Shown one piece after another: positions 12,611-24,900 of a DNA stretch of 64,000 nt. The stretch's first letter is position 1. The number at the start of each line of letters is the position of its first letter. The notes beneath the pieces are model-generated. The model had not been told where the DNA came from. It did not search any database and was given only the letters and a program-made list of their open reading frames with translations. The position numbers were made by a program, and so were the translations under genes. This DNA comes from Paraspadella gotoi. Lineage: Eukaryota > Chaetognatha. The stretch spans positions 19,020,087-19,084,086 of the forward strand of contig CM119266.1 of assembly GCA_051294375.1 (NCBI GenBank), in the 5' to 3' direction.

Positions 12611-15600
12611 GATATTCAAAATTTTTTACAAATTTTATTGCTGATATTTTTTTACTAGCGGAGCAACTGTCTGTCATAAAGAGTTCTGTAATATAAATTT
12701 ATTTTATCCTTTATCTTTAAAAATAATTTATACTAAAACTTTGTCAATTAGTAAAACATAACCAAACATTTAGGCATTTAAACCTTTATTAATGTATAGG
12801 TAAAATTTTTAAAACAAATTTATTACCCCATAACAACTTTTAAAAATAATTATCATTATCGTCTTACCTTAATTTTCATAGCTTTGGATAATTTAACCGA
12901 TAAAAAATTAAAATTTCAAAATTCTGTCTTTTTTAAATCTAATTTTTAAGCCGTCAAGCTCTATTGAACCCATACTGTAAAAATGTTTTATATTTGGCTA
13001 AACAGAAACATCTTTTACAATTACTACGAAAGTATTCTTAATTTAAAGGAAAAAATTGATTTATAATATCATATTTCATAAAAGCCTTTATATTATAACC
13101 CATAAGTATAAAGATGATGTTTTTAAAAAAATTTCCCATTTGTTCTTTCTTAAAGAAATGGCTTACTAAAATGCTCAACGATGGGGCAATCCCAGGAATG
13201 CAATTTCTTCTTCCAGCGCCTTAGTGTCGCTCTCCTAATAGGAAACGCAAAACCGAGACTAGAGACTAATTCAAATTTAATTGCTTCTTTCACTTTATTG
13301 GCATCTTCTAAAAAAATTTTAAAAAAAGCTTTTTATTCGTTTCAAAGTAATAAAACTTTTTTTAACTTGCCCCGTGACAGCTGAGTGCTGGGGTAAAGAG
13401 AAGAATAAGAAGACGCGATAGTAAAACAAAAGATACATATGTAATTTTGTTTATATATAGAATTGGTTAAAACGTAGCTAGATATAATCATACGAGAATA
13501 AAATCGCTTTCTCCACTAAGTGTTCTACTTATTTCCTACTAAGCTAACACCCATTATAATTTCCATTACCAAGAGATCACTTCCTGATTGAAAAACTAAA
13601 AAACTTATAGGATTGCTATTTTTTTTATTTTTGAATTAGTTGTATAGCCTCTTAAAGATTGCGGTTTTTCGGAGCAAGTGGGTTCCGTCTAGTAGAACGG
13701 GATTTCGAGGCGATAAATTTAAAATTTTTTTATCCTTAGTACAAATTTCGTGTTACATATCCGTAAGATGCTGGCCTAAAGATGCCGCAGAAAAGAATGT
13801 CCCGAGCATTTTGGCTTTCCGTTTTAAAAAACAAAAGTCTCCGTAAACTGGAACATACTTGAAAAACGTTCAAGCCAACAATGTCAAATATGTTCACGAT
13901 AATTTAGCGGAAAGCAGCTAAGTCATGATATATCTTACAAGTTACTGGTTTTTATTTATTTTTTTTTTAGTATTGCGTATTGTATATTTTATTCTAGGTT
14001 CAAATATTGTTTTTGGTTGTTATTATGATTTTACTTAAAAGGGGTTGTCCTCGCCTTCATATAAACATTATCGTTGGTCTTCTTTCCTACCTCTATTTAT
14101 ATTTTTTCGTTCTTTTTTTTACTTTCTTTCTTCTAAGAATTTTTCCCTTCCTTTCATTATTCATTCTTTTTTTTTTCTTTTTAAAATTTTTAATCATGAG
14201 TTATTCTCATTTTTTTTTTAGCCTCATCTGCGTATCGCATATTCCAAGTTTCCAACTCTATAATCGGCTCTCTTTTTCGAGAGTGTCATTTATTTTCATT
14301 TATCCCAGAATTTATTTTAATCTTAATATTTAACTTAAAAATATTATCAAACTTACAAACTAATCTTTAACTCTAATTCAAACACTAAAGCCTTTCTAAA
14401 CCTAATCTAACCCTAAACCCTATCCGTAACTCAAATCCTTAATCTTAATCATAAACCAAATCCCCAATCTCAATCCCTAACCTAATTCTTAACCCTAGGC
14501 CTAACCTCTGACTTAATTTTTAACTTATAAAACTAACCTAATTCTGAATTTAAGAAAAATTGGGCGTTCTGAAGATATTAGGCTTTATAATTCAGTCTTT
14601 CAATCCTATGTCCTAATAATTTAGGTTATCTCATAACCTTTAATTATAATAACTTGTGCAAAAGAAATTATGTCCATCTGTCTGTCCGTCTGTTCAAAAT
14701 TTGTTCCGAGGGAAAAAAGTATGTAATTGATAGGAAAAAAATTGTCCATGGAATCGTGCAAGTAGAAATTAGTTTAAATAGAAAAAGCAAAAGACAGTAG
14801 GACACTTAGATATTTTTTATGCAACAATAATACCTATTACAATCCTAATAATCACAAGAACCACTATTACCACAACCAGAAAATCTTTAAATACTGTAAA
14901 AATTTGAAGAATGGTAGGATTTTTATGTTCCATAATATTATTAAACTAACAAGATTCCCAGTCTGCATTTTATAAGTCAAGGCAAAATGTGATTTAATTT
15001 TAGAAAGTATTTACTATAAAATACATAATTTTATTATTTTTTAGCAATTTTATTATAATTTTATTTATTTTTTAGAAACTTTATAAATTCTTTTTCATAC
15101 TCTGTATATATTGTAAAATTTTTATATTGTAAATTTAAACAGTAATATTTAAACCTTTATATAATTTTTTAGCTGAATCAACTACAAAAGCTAGGAACTT
15201 ATTTAACTCTGATTTTAGGCTAAATGGGGAGTTGTTGGAAAATATGGCCAAACTTTAATGAATTTATTCTTATGAAAAAATATAAAAGGAGAAAGGTAGA
15301 ATATTAAGTTATTGTTGTAGTAAAAATTTTATTAAAACTTAATTTTATCTAAAAATTTAGCTTTACGAAATTTTTATAAAATTAAACTAATTATCTAAGA
15401 ATCCTCAATGCGTTATTAAAAATTCAAAACAGCAACAAATACATATATTATTCGATAATTTAAGTTTACTCTTAAAAATCTTTTCAAAATTTGTTTTACT
15501 TACCTTTCAGAAATTTGAATAAGTCAAATGACGAGTCAAAAATAGAGGAAATTAAATATAAGAAATACGGCTATGATATTCATAAACAACCTATTGAAGA

Positions 15601-16480
15601 AATTAACTATAGCTCTGGTATGCTGTACAATGCGCGCGCATAAAAACGATTAAATATTTTCAAAATGTCAACACCATGTAGTTACAGAAAAATTCACTTT
15701 GTTATATTGCGTCTAAAATTATTAAAACTGTTTGCCAAAAGATCAGAATATTTCTGAAGATTGACTAACATTGCCATTTGTCTTCGAAACATCTGCCAAA
15801 TGTTCTCACCAAAAAAAAAACAAAAAAAAACTCGACTTCGCCCTTACCGATTTAAGAAAACGAAAGTTGTTTATACGAAAATGTATGTCTACAGAATGAT
15901 GTTTTTGATTTGATCTTAAAATAAAAAAAATCAATTCAAAACTTTTTTAATTATAAAAATCCATGGTAAAAAGTTTTTCGTATCAAAGAAAATACAAATA
16001 ATTATGAAATATTGTTTATTCTTTATTCAGAGATATCAAATTGATATTGTTGTGGCGAATCATAAATTTGCCTCCCGTATAGCTCTGTGAAACTCAGCAC
16101 GTTCAATTGGCTTGGACAGCTAACTACTCGTTCACTAACCTTGACTTCCGAGTTTAATCTCATCACTAATCGCTTATATTACTACTAAAATTATACTGAG
16201 GCGGCCTGTCTCGAAGAGCTGAATAATTTTCTGTCTGAGATAAAAACGCGTATAGTAGTAGTATCTTCTTCAAACACGAATGTGTATTCTCTCATAAAAC
16301 ATCGTTTTTATGTCTGTATGTATGTATGTATGTATGTATGCCCGATCTGGAGGCATGCCGCAAAAACATTACGAAATAAAGAGAAAATATGCCCGGACAA
16401 AAACTGACAAAAGGATGACGCAATATCTACAAAAATGACATCTTGCATCGCGAGAGAAAAACTAAAGATAGGAGCCGACG
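12611..16480. other. Intergenic AT-rich DNA
   Basis: No gene recognised. 14338-14545 is a degenerate CCCTAA-like tract and 14660-14790 a fragment of the GGACGGAC-type repeat. 16312-16340 is a short (TATG)n run. Confidence 0.55.
14338..14545. repeat. Degenerate telomere-like (CCCTAA)n tract
   Basis: About 200 bp made of variants such as CTAACCCTAAACCCTA and AATCCCTAACCTAA. Opposite-orientation tracts occur at 56045-56165 and 58325-58560. Confidence 0.5.
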
Positions 16481-16499
16481 AAGGAAAAGTTCGTTTGTA

Positions 16500-16735
16500 A
16501 TCAGCATCTTCAATGCATTTATTTTAAATAAGCAATTTTGCCCCTGACTTTGGACAGGCTTTGTTGGGTTAAGGCCTACATTCCTCTTAGAAGAAAATGG
16601 CATCGCAAGTCCCTGCAAGATTTAAATCATGACTCTCTCTCACATAGTACCTGGTTTCACTATCAATGAAGTGGTATAATTTTTCAAGGAACGTTTCAAT
16701 TGTATAAAAGGACCGCTCGATTCAGTATTAGTAAG
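16500..16735 (+). repeat. Dispersed repeat (CCCCTGACTTTGGACAGG family)
   Basis: It contains AATAAGCAATTTTGCCCCTG, TTTGGACAGGCTTTG, AAGGCCT, GTCCCTGCAAG, TACCTGG and TCAATGAAGTGG blocks in the order found at 18203-18445 (+), 49615-49755 (+, 5' part), 42560-42795 (-) and shorter pieces at 30473-30512, 42496-42545, 43545-43600 and 56990-57045. Confidence 0.7.
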
Positions 16736-17399
16736 GGTACATAACTATCATATCCTTATATGAATAGATAAAAAAAAGAAGCATATAATTTTCATCTTCC
16801 CGTTTTAAATTTAAAAGTTCAGAATGAACTTATTGTATATTATAAAAACAAGATCAGGCAAATTCAACAGTAACTTTGAGTTAGTAAGTTTGAAACAGAT
16901 TCAAAAGAAGTACCTTATGCATCAATTATTCAATATGGCACTAAATATGCCGCAATTGCTGCATTAACTTTTAATGGCGTGACCAGCATCCCCATAATTT
17001 TACTAAACAAGCATTAAGTTTTTAATTTGTAATAATAACCTTCAATTAGCTCCTCCGATGAAAAAATCTAAATTAAAAAAATATTATTAATATTCTAATT
17101 TATAATTATATGGTACTCGGTTAATTTAAAATGGCTTCCAGGCCTCCCTCTCTATTTAAAACTGGAGTTTGCATATTAAGGCGGAACAAGGTAAAAACTA
17201 AGAGTTCTGTAACATAAATAACGATAGAGCATCCCTGTGGGATAACGAAATTTTAAAAAAATTAAGATTTTATGTAGAGTTATAACTTATAACATATAAG
17301 CATTTAAAGTTTATCGTATTACTAAAAATATTTTTTATCCAATTCAGGTTCGGTAGAGCTTGAAAAAATATATAAAAAATATTATTACAGGAAATTAAA

Positions 17400-17579
17400 G
17401 AAATTAAAGACAAAGTCTTGATACATCAACGATTTTATTTTTATTGTTCAGACAAGTTTCGGCTTTCATTCAAGCCTTCATCAGTGCTTTTGAATGAATG
17501 AAGGCTTGAATGAAAGCCGAAACTTGTCTGAACAATAAAAATAAAATCGTTGATGAATCAAGACTTGTCTTTAATTTCA
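17400..17579. mobile_element. Long hairpin with a hammerhead core (Penelope-like terminal repeat?)
   Basis: Two arms of about 80 nt are near-perfect reverse complements, from the AAATTAAAGACAAAG side to CTTGTCTTTAATTTC, with only a few bases between. The minus strand of the left arm carries a hammerhead-ribozyme-like core (17484 to 17451); the matching site of the other arm is mutated. Flanks on the right (TTTCAAATACCTCAAAACATAACG, reverse strand) match those of the hairpin at 29602-29776. Confidence 0.6.
17451..17484 (-). ncRNA. Hammerhead ribozyme-like core 1
   Basis: Minus strand: CTGATGA, A, GGCTT / GAATGA loop / AAGCC (5-bp stem II), GAAAC, TT, GTC. The pieces match the conserved core CUGANGA...GAA, with minimal 2-bp stem III (AC/GU) and GUC cleavage site. 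Stem I is only 2 bp next to the core. One unpaired A follows CUGAUGA. Not tested for activity. Confidence 0.5.
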
Positions 17580-17986
17580 AATACCTCAAAACATAACGAA
17601 ACAAAGTTTAATCACAATGTCTACAGGATTTCTAAATTTTTCTGTTTTATTGGTAAAAATTAGAAAAAATAAAAAAATCATGGTATGATTATGCAATATG
17701 CATAATCATAATATGATGATTATGAGTTTTATAGGGTTTTTCCCTTATTTGATCTACTTATCATCGAAATATTGGAAAACTCATTATACTTTGTGTAGAC
17801 AACTTTTTATGGGCTATCTGAAACAAAATAAATTTTTCGTTGCCTTGATAAATATTTAAATGCTTCAATGTTATACTGTGCTTCACTAGTTCAAAAATTC
17901 ATAGTAAATATTCATTAAGTTTATGATAGACCAATTAATTTTATATTACAGAACTCCTTATGATAAAAAGTAGCAATTTTGGCCCG

Positions 17987-19113
17987 CCTTACAAGGTGAC
18001 ACACGACAACCCGCCACTAGAAAAAAAATCGTTATTGCAAACCTGTAAAAATTTTTTAATCTAAAATATTTTTTCTGTAGTAAAAACCAAAATAAATATT
18101 TTATCTAAATTTCATATTGATTGGTTATGATTTGACTTGGCAATTAGCGGGAAAAAATTGCTTTTATTTTAAAACTCAAATCTTTTTTTCAAATTTTTTT
18201 GTGAAATTGGTACAACCAATATAAAATTATCCATTCATTTAATAAATAAGCTATCTTGCCCCTGACTTTGGACAGGCTTTGGTGGTTTAAGGCCTCCATC
18301 ACTCTTACAAGATAATGACATAGCAGGTCCCTGCAAGTTTTCAATCAAAACTCTTTCACAGTCTCGTTTAATCACTCCCAGAGTACCTGGCTTCCCTATC
18401 AATGAAGTGGAAAATATTTCAAAGAATGTTTCAATTGTATAACTTTCTAAACATTTTTTAAAGAACTTTTATATAAAAAAGTAACAATATTAATATCTTT
18501 TAAAAGCTTTTGAAAATTTGAAGAAAATGACATATTTGAGAATATTATAATATGAAAATAAGCCTAACCAGCTTTAGTTAAATCAAGGTAATCAAAATTG
18601 AAATAATTAAATCTTAAAATATATTTTATGATCTAACCAATTATTGTTTATATAAGTATCATAAAAAAGCTTTAAAAAAACTAAATTAAAATGGCTAACA
18701 ATAATTTAAAAATTATTCCAAAACTGCTTTTTTTTTCAATCTGTTTTTTCAACTTCCTAAATATTTAAAAAAAATTATATAAAAAGGAATTATTATTAAT
18801 ATCTTCTGAAAGCTCTTAAAGATATTAAGTAAATGGCATAATTGAAAATACTGTAATATAAAAATTAGCCTATCCAGCTTTAAAAGTCAAAAAAGATAAT
18901 TATAACTAAGATAATTATTAAATAAAAAATTCTGAAAGACCGATTTTGAAGAAAACTTTTCTACGCTCATTGCAAGTCAAATCAAAACTAATCAATATGA
19001 AATTCGGATATAAAAATGATTTTGGTTTTTACTTTAGAAAAAATTCTTTAGTTTAACAAGGTTTGCAAATGACGATTTTTTTTCTAGCGGGGGTTGTCGT
19101 GTGTCACCATGTA
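17987..19113. mobile_element. Long inverted-repeat transposon, non-autonomous, with nested repeat
   Basis: The left end starts AAGGTGACACACGACAACCC and the right end is its reverse complement (GGTTGTCGTGTGTCACC). Similarity between the arms continues inward about 170 bp (AAAAACCAAAAT, TTTCATATTGATT, GATTTGACTTG blocks). The 1.1 kb interior has no transposase ORF and contains a copy of the CCCCTGACTTTGGACAGG repeat at 18203-18445. Confidence 0.75.
18203..18445 (+). repeat. Dispersed repeat (CCCCTGACTTTGGACAGG family), nested copy
   Basis: The fullest copy in the window, from AAATTGGTACAACCAATATA to TTTCAATTGTATAA. It lies inside the inverted-repeat transposon, so it inserted after or was carried by that element. 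Confidence 0.75.
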
Positions 19114-19129
19114 CTGCATATTAAGGCGT

Positions 19130-19530
19130 AGCTGAAAGTTACATAGCGAAAATTTCTAAAAGTCTTAATGAACAACGATACGGCATCTAGTAACAATAAT
19201 TTGTTAAAAAAAAAAAAAATTAATTTTATATGTTTTTAATTTCGCAGTAAGGCCTAATATTTATAAATATAGTACTAACTTATAAAAGATTCGAAATATT
19301 CAAAAATAGTGGTCTTTTCTTAATTTTGATTGCAGGGATGAATTCGCTCGTCAAAACAGTTGACATAAAAAATATAAACAATTTTTAAAAATTCTTTTCA
19401 TTAAGGGGTTAAAATTAAAAAAACTATATTTAATGTGGAAAAATAAATTTCAGCTTACAAATATAGCTTTTCCTCATTTTTGACCCCTTAATGAAGGAAT
19501 TTTCATAAGAGTTATATTCTCTATTTATCA
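19130..19530 (+). repeat. Dispersed repeat family, copy 2
   Basis: Shares the ordered blocks of 5300-5540. It holds an internal inverted pair: TTCATTAAGGGGTTAAAA at about 19398 and its complement TTTTTGACCCCTTAATGAA at about 19480. Confidence 0.55.
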
Positions 19531-19959
19531 ACGTTTTCTATGACGAATCCAATCTGCAACAAAAATTTTACAAAAAACTGTTTTGGAAAATTTTAAACAT
19601 TTATTCGGTTTAGTACTGAGTATTAAATATGGCCTACTGCGCTAAATTGTAAAATTTATTATTAATGTTTTTATTACATAAATGTTCATTGAATATATAT
19701 GTTTTCGTTCCTCACTTTTAGAATTTTGAATTAAAGTTTAAATTTAGAAATTTATCCTACGGCCTTACTGCATATAATTATTCACGAATGAATAAAATTC
19801 TTAATTTAAACAGATAGAAGGACAGATGAAAACGGAATATAAGTTTGTATAAATTTCACCATGAATTATACAATATACATATCTTAATTAAAGACTTTAA
19901 ATTAGACTTTTTTTACCTAAAAATTCTGGGTTCATGTACAAAAGGGAGAACGCGAGCGC

Positions 19960-20110
19960 GCGGGAAGGAAGACAGAGCGAATCGGGAGAAAGAGAGCGAG
20001 AGCGAGAGCGAGAACGAGATCGGAAGCGGGAGCGGGAGCATGAGCTGTCCACGTGATAGAGCGAGCGAGAGGCAACGATGGCACGAAACATGGTTGGCTT
20101 GGATGCGCAA
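19960..20110. repeat. GAGCGAGAGC-rich low-complexity tract
   Basis: Purine-rich runs of GAGCGAGAGCGAGA give open frames on both strands; no protein family is recognised, so it is not called coding. Confidence 0.5.
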
Positions 20111-20599
20111 GTGAGAGAAAGAGGGGCATGAGCTTATTCCGAACGTTCGTAGCGACCTCAAACATACTAATACATATACAAAGATCAACTGGACTGATCC
20201 TTAAGAAATCAGTTGCAACACGTAGTTCAAAGAAAATTAACTGTTCTTTTAATTAAATGGCTGCAAGAAGAGGAAATCTATGTACTTCAATGAGATAAGT
20301 CAGAATTCTCATTTGAGAACTTTTTAAAATGACACTTCATACTTTTCTGACTTGTCCAGGGTTAATTATTAAGTTAAAGATTAAGCCATGATAATTTTTA
20401 AAGGTAATTCATACAACAATATAAATGAAGAAACAAACGTTATTGTAACTTTTCTTATGAGTTTGAGTTTACTTCTCAATGGTTATTGCTATAAAAAAAT
20501 TTTTCAGGTTATAAAAAGATTTAAAATTTAATTTTGTTTACCAGATTATGCATATTATTAATCCTGTTAATGTTTATAATTTAATTTATAGCTCATTTC

Positions 20600-20830
20600 A
20601 ATTTTATATCTTGCTTCGACGGTGGATTAAAATCTATAAGCCGTTTACAGCGGTCATTGGAGCCGAAGGCAAATCATTTGCTTCCTAATCAAAGGTCCGG
20701 GGATCTAAATCGCATGTTGCCCCCCAACTTGGGGCCCAAGCCTTCCAGTGGTATGGGCTTGTAGAGTGGTATTACAGCCTGATTCGTAAGACTCTTACTA
20801 AGAGCCGGGATTTTTTATTTTAAGAACGGT
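20600..20830 (+). mobile_element. SINE-like element with tRNA-like head
   Basis: CAGCGGTCATTGGAGCCGAA resembles a tRNA D-arm region, CTTCCTAAT an anticodon loop with CCT, and GGTCCGGGGATCTAAATC a T-arm with decayed box B. A GC-rich body follows, then poly-T. Degenerate, hence modest confidence. Confidence 0.4.
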
Positions 20831-21936
20831 TTATCAATTAATTTATATACATGTAAATAATTTTGTCTTCCACCGAAAACAGTAACAACAACAAAGCAAC
20901 AAAGCATCGGTTGTCGGCTGATTATGGAAAAGATTTCCTACTTTAATCTCTCGTTCCAGTTTTAATACACCCTAAGTCATTCCCTGTATCAAACGACTTC
21001 TTTAAATTAATTATTGATTAGTCAGTGTGTTAGTAGGCGAGTTATTTTTCGCTTTTTAATTTATAATTAATAAATGTATTCATTGATTATATATATTATT
21101 AATTATATATTAGCTCGTATGCTTCCGCCTTTAGTTTTACGGTTTGCAGTCATTTCGCGTTGACGCTCTCTCAGCAGAAGAGGCAATGATCCATACTGCT
21201 CGATTGGAATCTGACCAATGGGCGACGAGGATCTAAACTCTTTAGCCAATCGACGTTTTGAGCGAAAGAGGACGACGTGGAACGAGGAAAATCAATGGGA
21301 CTGCCTCCTCCTGCTCCTCCTCATGCTCTTCCCCCCTTCCTCCTCCTCCTCCTCCTCTGCATTTGCTTTTCAATTTCTCCTTTGGACATTTCCACTTCAT
21401 TCCTTCCTTCCCTTTCACCCTCCTCACTCCTCACTCCTCTCTCCTCGTTCTTCACTCCTCGTTCCTCCTTTTGACTTTACACTTCATTTTCGCGTCTCCT
21501 TCCAAAGGTTCGAATCGTCACAACCAGTTCCCGTGTCACAGAAATCATCACAACAATTCTCATCGTCAATTTTCGGTGGGGGCCGTCTTAAGACATTTGG
21601 TCTAATTTCTTGAGTGGAATTGACCTCCGGATCCGCCTCATCTCCCGCATAGATAGGACCCCCGCTTCGTCACCGAAACTCTTACCGACGAGAAAAAAAC
21701 AAAATGTAATGAGAAAGTATTCCAGCTTCCTTTTTGTGACTACCGTATTTTTACCTCTTTCGTTTTGAAGCCGGAAGGGACCACAGAAAAGTTCGCTCAC
21801 CCTCTTTTCTCCGAATTTAAATGCCGACCAGTCTGGGACGGCGGCGCACGCAAGACTCTTCATCAAGAAAAACTGGCAAATTAGGAAAGTTTTTTGTTTT
21901 TTTCGAACTCGCGAAAACTTCGTCGAAAATCCAAAC
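20831..21936 (+). other. Upstream region of the SLC6 gene
   Basis: No exon recognised. 21310-21480 is CT-rich (CCTCCTCCT runs) and opens several frames by composition only. A 5' UTR and promoter probably lie here, but no TATA box or initiator was identified with confidence. Confidence 0.4.
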
Positions 21937-24900
21937 ATGGACAGCCCATACCGTCCAGTTCCAAAGGCTACCAACGCAGAAACTTTCTCTGGAATACCCG
22001 AAGAGGAGAACGCCACTGCTAATGTTCGGCCAACCAGGTCTTTGACCAGCAGTAGCAGAGGTAGCAGCGGCAGGAGTTCCAGTGGAGTCGATCTTGACTT
22101 GCCTCCTTCGGTCGAAGAAGCAAAGGTGGCTCATGTCGAGAAGAAAGCCTTGGAAACTGAGACAGATGCCGACCCCGAAGACGAGGCCGCCGAGGATGGT
22201 GAGCTTACATTTAGTACTTTTTCCAAGCATTTACTTGTATTTTTTAATGTTTTGTGAACCGTTCTGTTTAGTTTGAATGGCCCAAACTCGGCCAGTTAAT
22301 AACTTCTTTTTAGATGCGAATTGTTAACCTAAATACCTCAACCTTAACCCCAAAAGATAACCCGGTAACCCACTCTTCTTTTGACTTTCGAATTCTAACT
22401 GTAAACTAACCAATTTGATTATAACATTTATGAAACTATAAAAAAATATCGTTTTAGAACGATTTTCTTTAAACCATTACCACTGTTTGATTGTCCTATA
22501 TTTATTCGGGGGGGGGGAGTAAACGGCAACAGAACGCGGAATGAAACATAATTATAAATTATGTTTTAGTCGCAATTGGTAGTTAGCGATAATGTGACAA
22601 AAGCCATTGTGATTGTCGTTGTCGTCTTTGTCATCTTTCCTCTTTTTCTATCCCCTGAATTATTATATAAAACTTATATAAAACTGAAAAACACTATCGA
22701 GCGTCTTTTTAGTTGCGCCGCTAGTACTCGCATGTCGGTCAAAAATATTAAGTCATGCTTCATTTTTCATGCTTTTGTTGTCACGTGACCTGATCACGGT
22801 AACCTTATCACATATCACATATATTGTGTAATATTTGGTTGTTTGATTTTAAACTTTCCAGATAAGTTTAACTAATGTAGAGCTATAGCGGCTATCGCCT
22901 TTGATGTTCTGCTCCTCTTACCGATTGGCGTTAGGGGGTTCGGACCCTCAGTGACCGTCTCTTGTTTATAATAGCACTCTCTTGCGCTTGCCAGGATTGA
23001 GAAAAAGAAAAAAGAGAAGAATAAAAAGAAAGAAAGAAAATAAGTTTGAGCAAACAATGTCGGATCTGCCTACGATAATTTAGCGGTAATCACGATTAAT
23101 CACGATAATTCTTTCAATTTGTGATCCTAACTGATTATAACAGATCGTACCATACCAAACCAGTGGCTGTGCCAATACATGTTAATCGTTTGCAAGGGAT
23201 TAAACTGAACTGTTAGTATAATAAAAATAAAAATAAATAAAGTACAAATAATATTTTTAATTATTATTATTTTTTTAACTTTCATAATTTTTTTAACTTC
23301 CATAATTTATTCATCTTCCATTTTTTTTAACTAGCTCCATTTTTTCAACTCACATAATCTTTTTAATTTGAAGCATTTTTTTAACTCAAATCATTTTTTT
23401 AACTTGCATTATTTTTTTAATTGTATTATTTTTTATTTTAATTAATTAATATTAATTAACAGTATACATAGTTTTGATAGAATCAAAGGGTGGAAATGTA
23501 CTTGTATGGAAAAAACCAAAGTCAAGTTGAATAGAATTTTAATTATTTATGCATTGAATGATTTTTTCCATTCAAATTTATTTTCATTCCTCGATTCTAT
23601 CGAAACTTTATATATCTTGTTCAATCGCACACTTTCTTACCCACACACAAAATTTGATCTCAATCTATCCATCCAATTCTGATTAATTAGAGTAATTATG
23701 GGTTAAAATTAGTAAAAAGATTCAAGGAAATGCTTATCAGCAGATCCCGACTCTATAATTCACTTTGTCGGTCCATCGATCTGCCCCCTCAATATTGTCG
23801 GGCACACACTTATATCATATCAGAACATAGAATTATAATAAATTATGCAAAAAAAATGATATCTGTCCGTCCCACCTTAGTAAAAAACACTAATTACTCG
23901 TGATTGGATTTGTGTGTGGGTAGGGAAGTATGTGGTTGAGCTGGATATGAAGTTTCGATGAAATCGTCCAAGTGGAAATGAGTTTAAATTGAAAAAACAA
24001 AAACATATATTTCACTATTTGAACACCAATTGCTCATGAGTGGATGGGGCGATTGACCTTGAATTTTGTATGTGGGTAGGAAAGTGTATGATTAAGCTGG
24101 AAATCAAGTTTTGATGGAATCGTCTGAGTGGAAATGAGTTGAAATGGAAAAAACCTGTTTCACCAATTGATTATGCTTCTTATTCCTTTCATATTAAATA
24201 TAAATGCAGGATGTATTAATTAATCAAATAATTAATCAATTAGTAAATTCATTAATCAATAATTAATTAATCAGTCAAACAAGTCTATTTCTTATCGGCA
24301 TTATTAATTATTTAATTTGAATAATTTAATAATTAATTACCGATATTGATCGTGGGCAGATCCGACATTGTTTGCTCAAACTTGTTTTCATTTAAACTTA
24401 TTTCCACTCACACGATTCCAACAAAATATATCCAGCTCAATCACTTACTTTCTTCCCCACTCATAAAATTTTATTCCAATCCAACCATCCAATCATAAGT
24501 AATAAAAGTTTTTTGCTAAGTGGGGACGGACAGACATCTTTTTTTATATAATTTATCATAGTTTGATTTGGGGGGTGGAATTTGCGATTATCAGATCCGA
24601 CTAAAAATAAATAATAAATATAAATTTAACATAAGCAAAAAAATAAAATAACAATAATGTTTGAACTCTAAGAGAACCGCTGCATGAATGTTGTTGCTCT
24701 GAAAGCTGTTTTCTAGTCTAAAGTGATAAACGACTAAATTTCTGTCACTCATTTGATAATCGCTTTAATACAGAAAAGCTTTTATTTAATCTGCTAATTC
24801 CAAAAAAAAATTATCATTTTCATAAATTTTTTTTTTCTTTTTTATTTTTTCAACAACTTAAACAATTAATTTCAGTTCATTTTCCTTTTTATTTAAGGTC

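Larger units (their letters stand above)
22320..24897 (+). other. Intron 1 of the SLC6 gene, repeat-rich
   Basis: Includes a G9 run (22509-22517), a SINE-body fragment (22890-22990), the second minisatellite-bearing element (23040-23790) and further fragments in both orientations up to 24600. No exon seen. Confidence 0.6.

Noticed and set aside
19845-20256. Arg/Ser/Glu-rich ORFs on both strands
   Set aside because: Composition effect of a GAGCGAGAGC tract; no splice support or domain.
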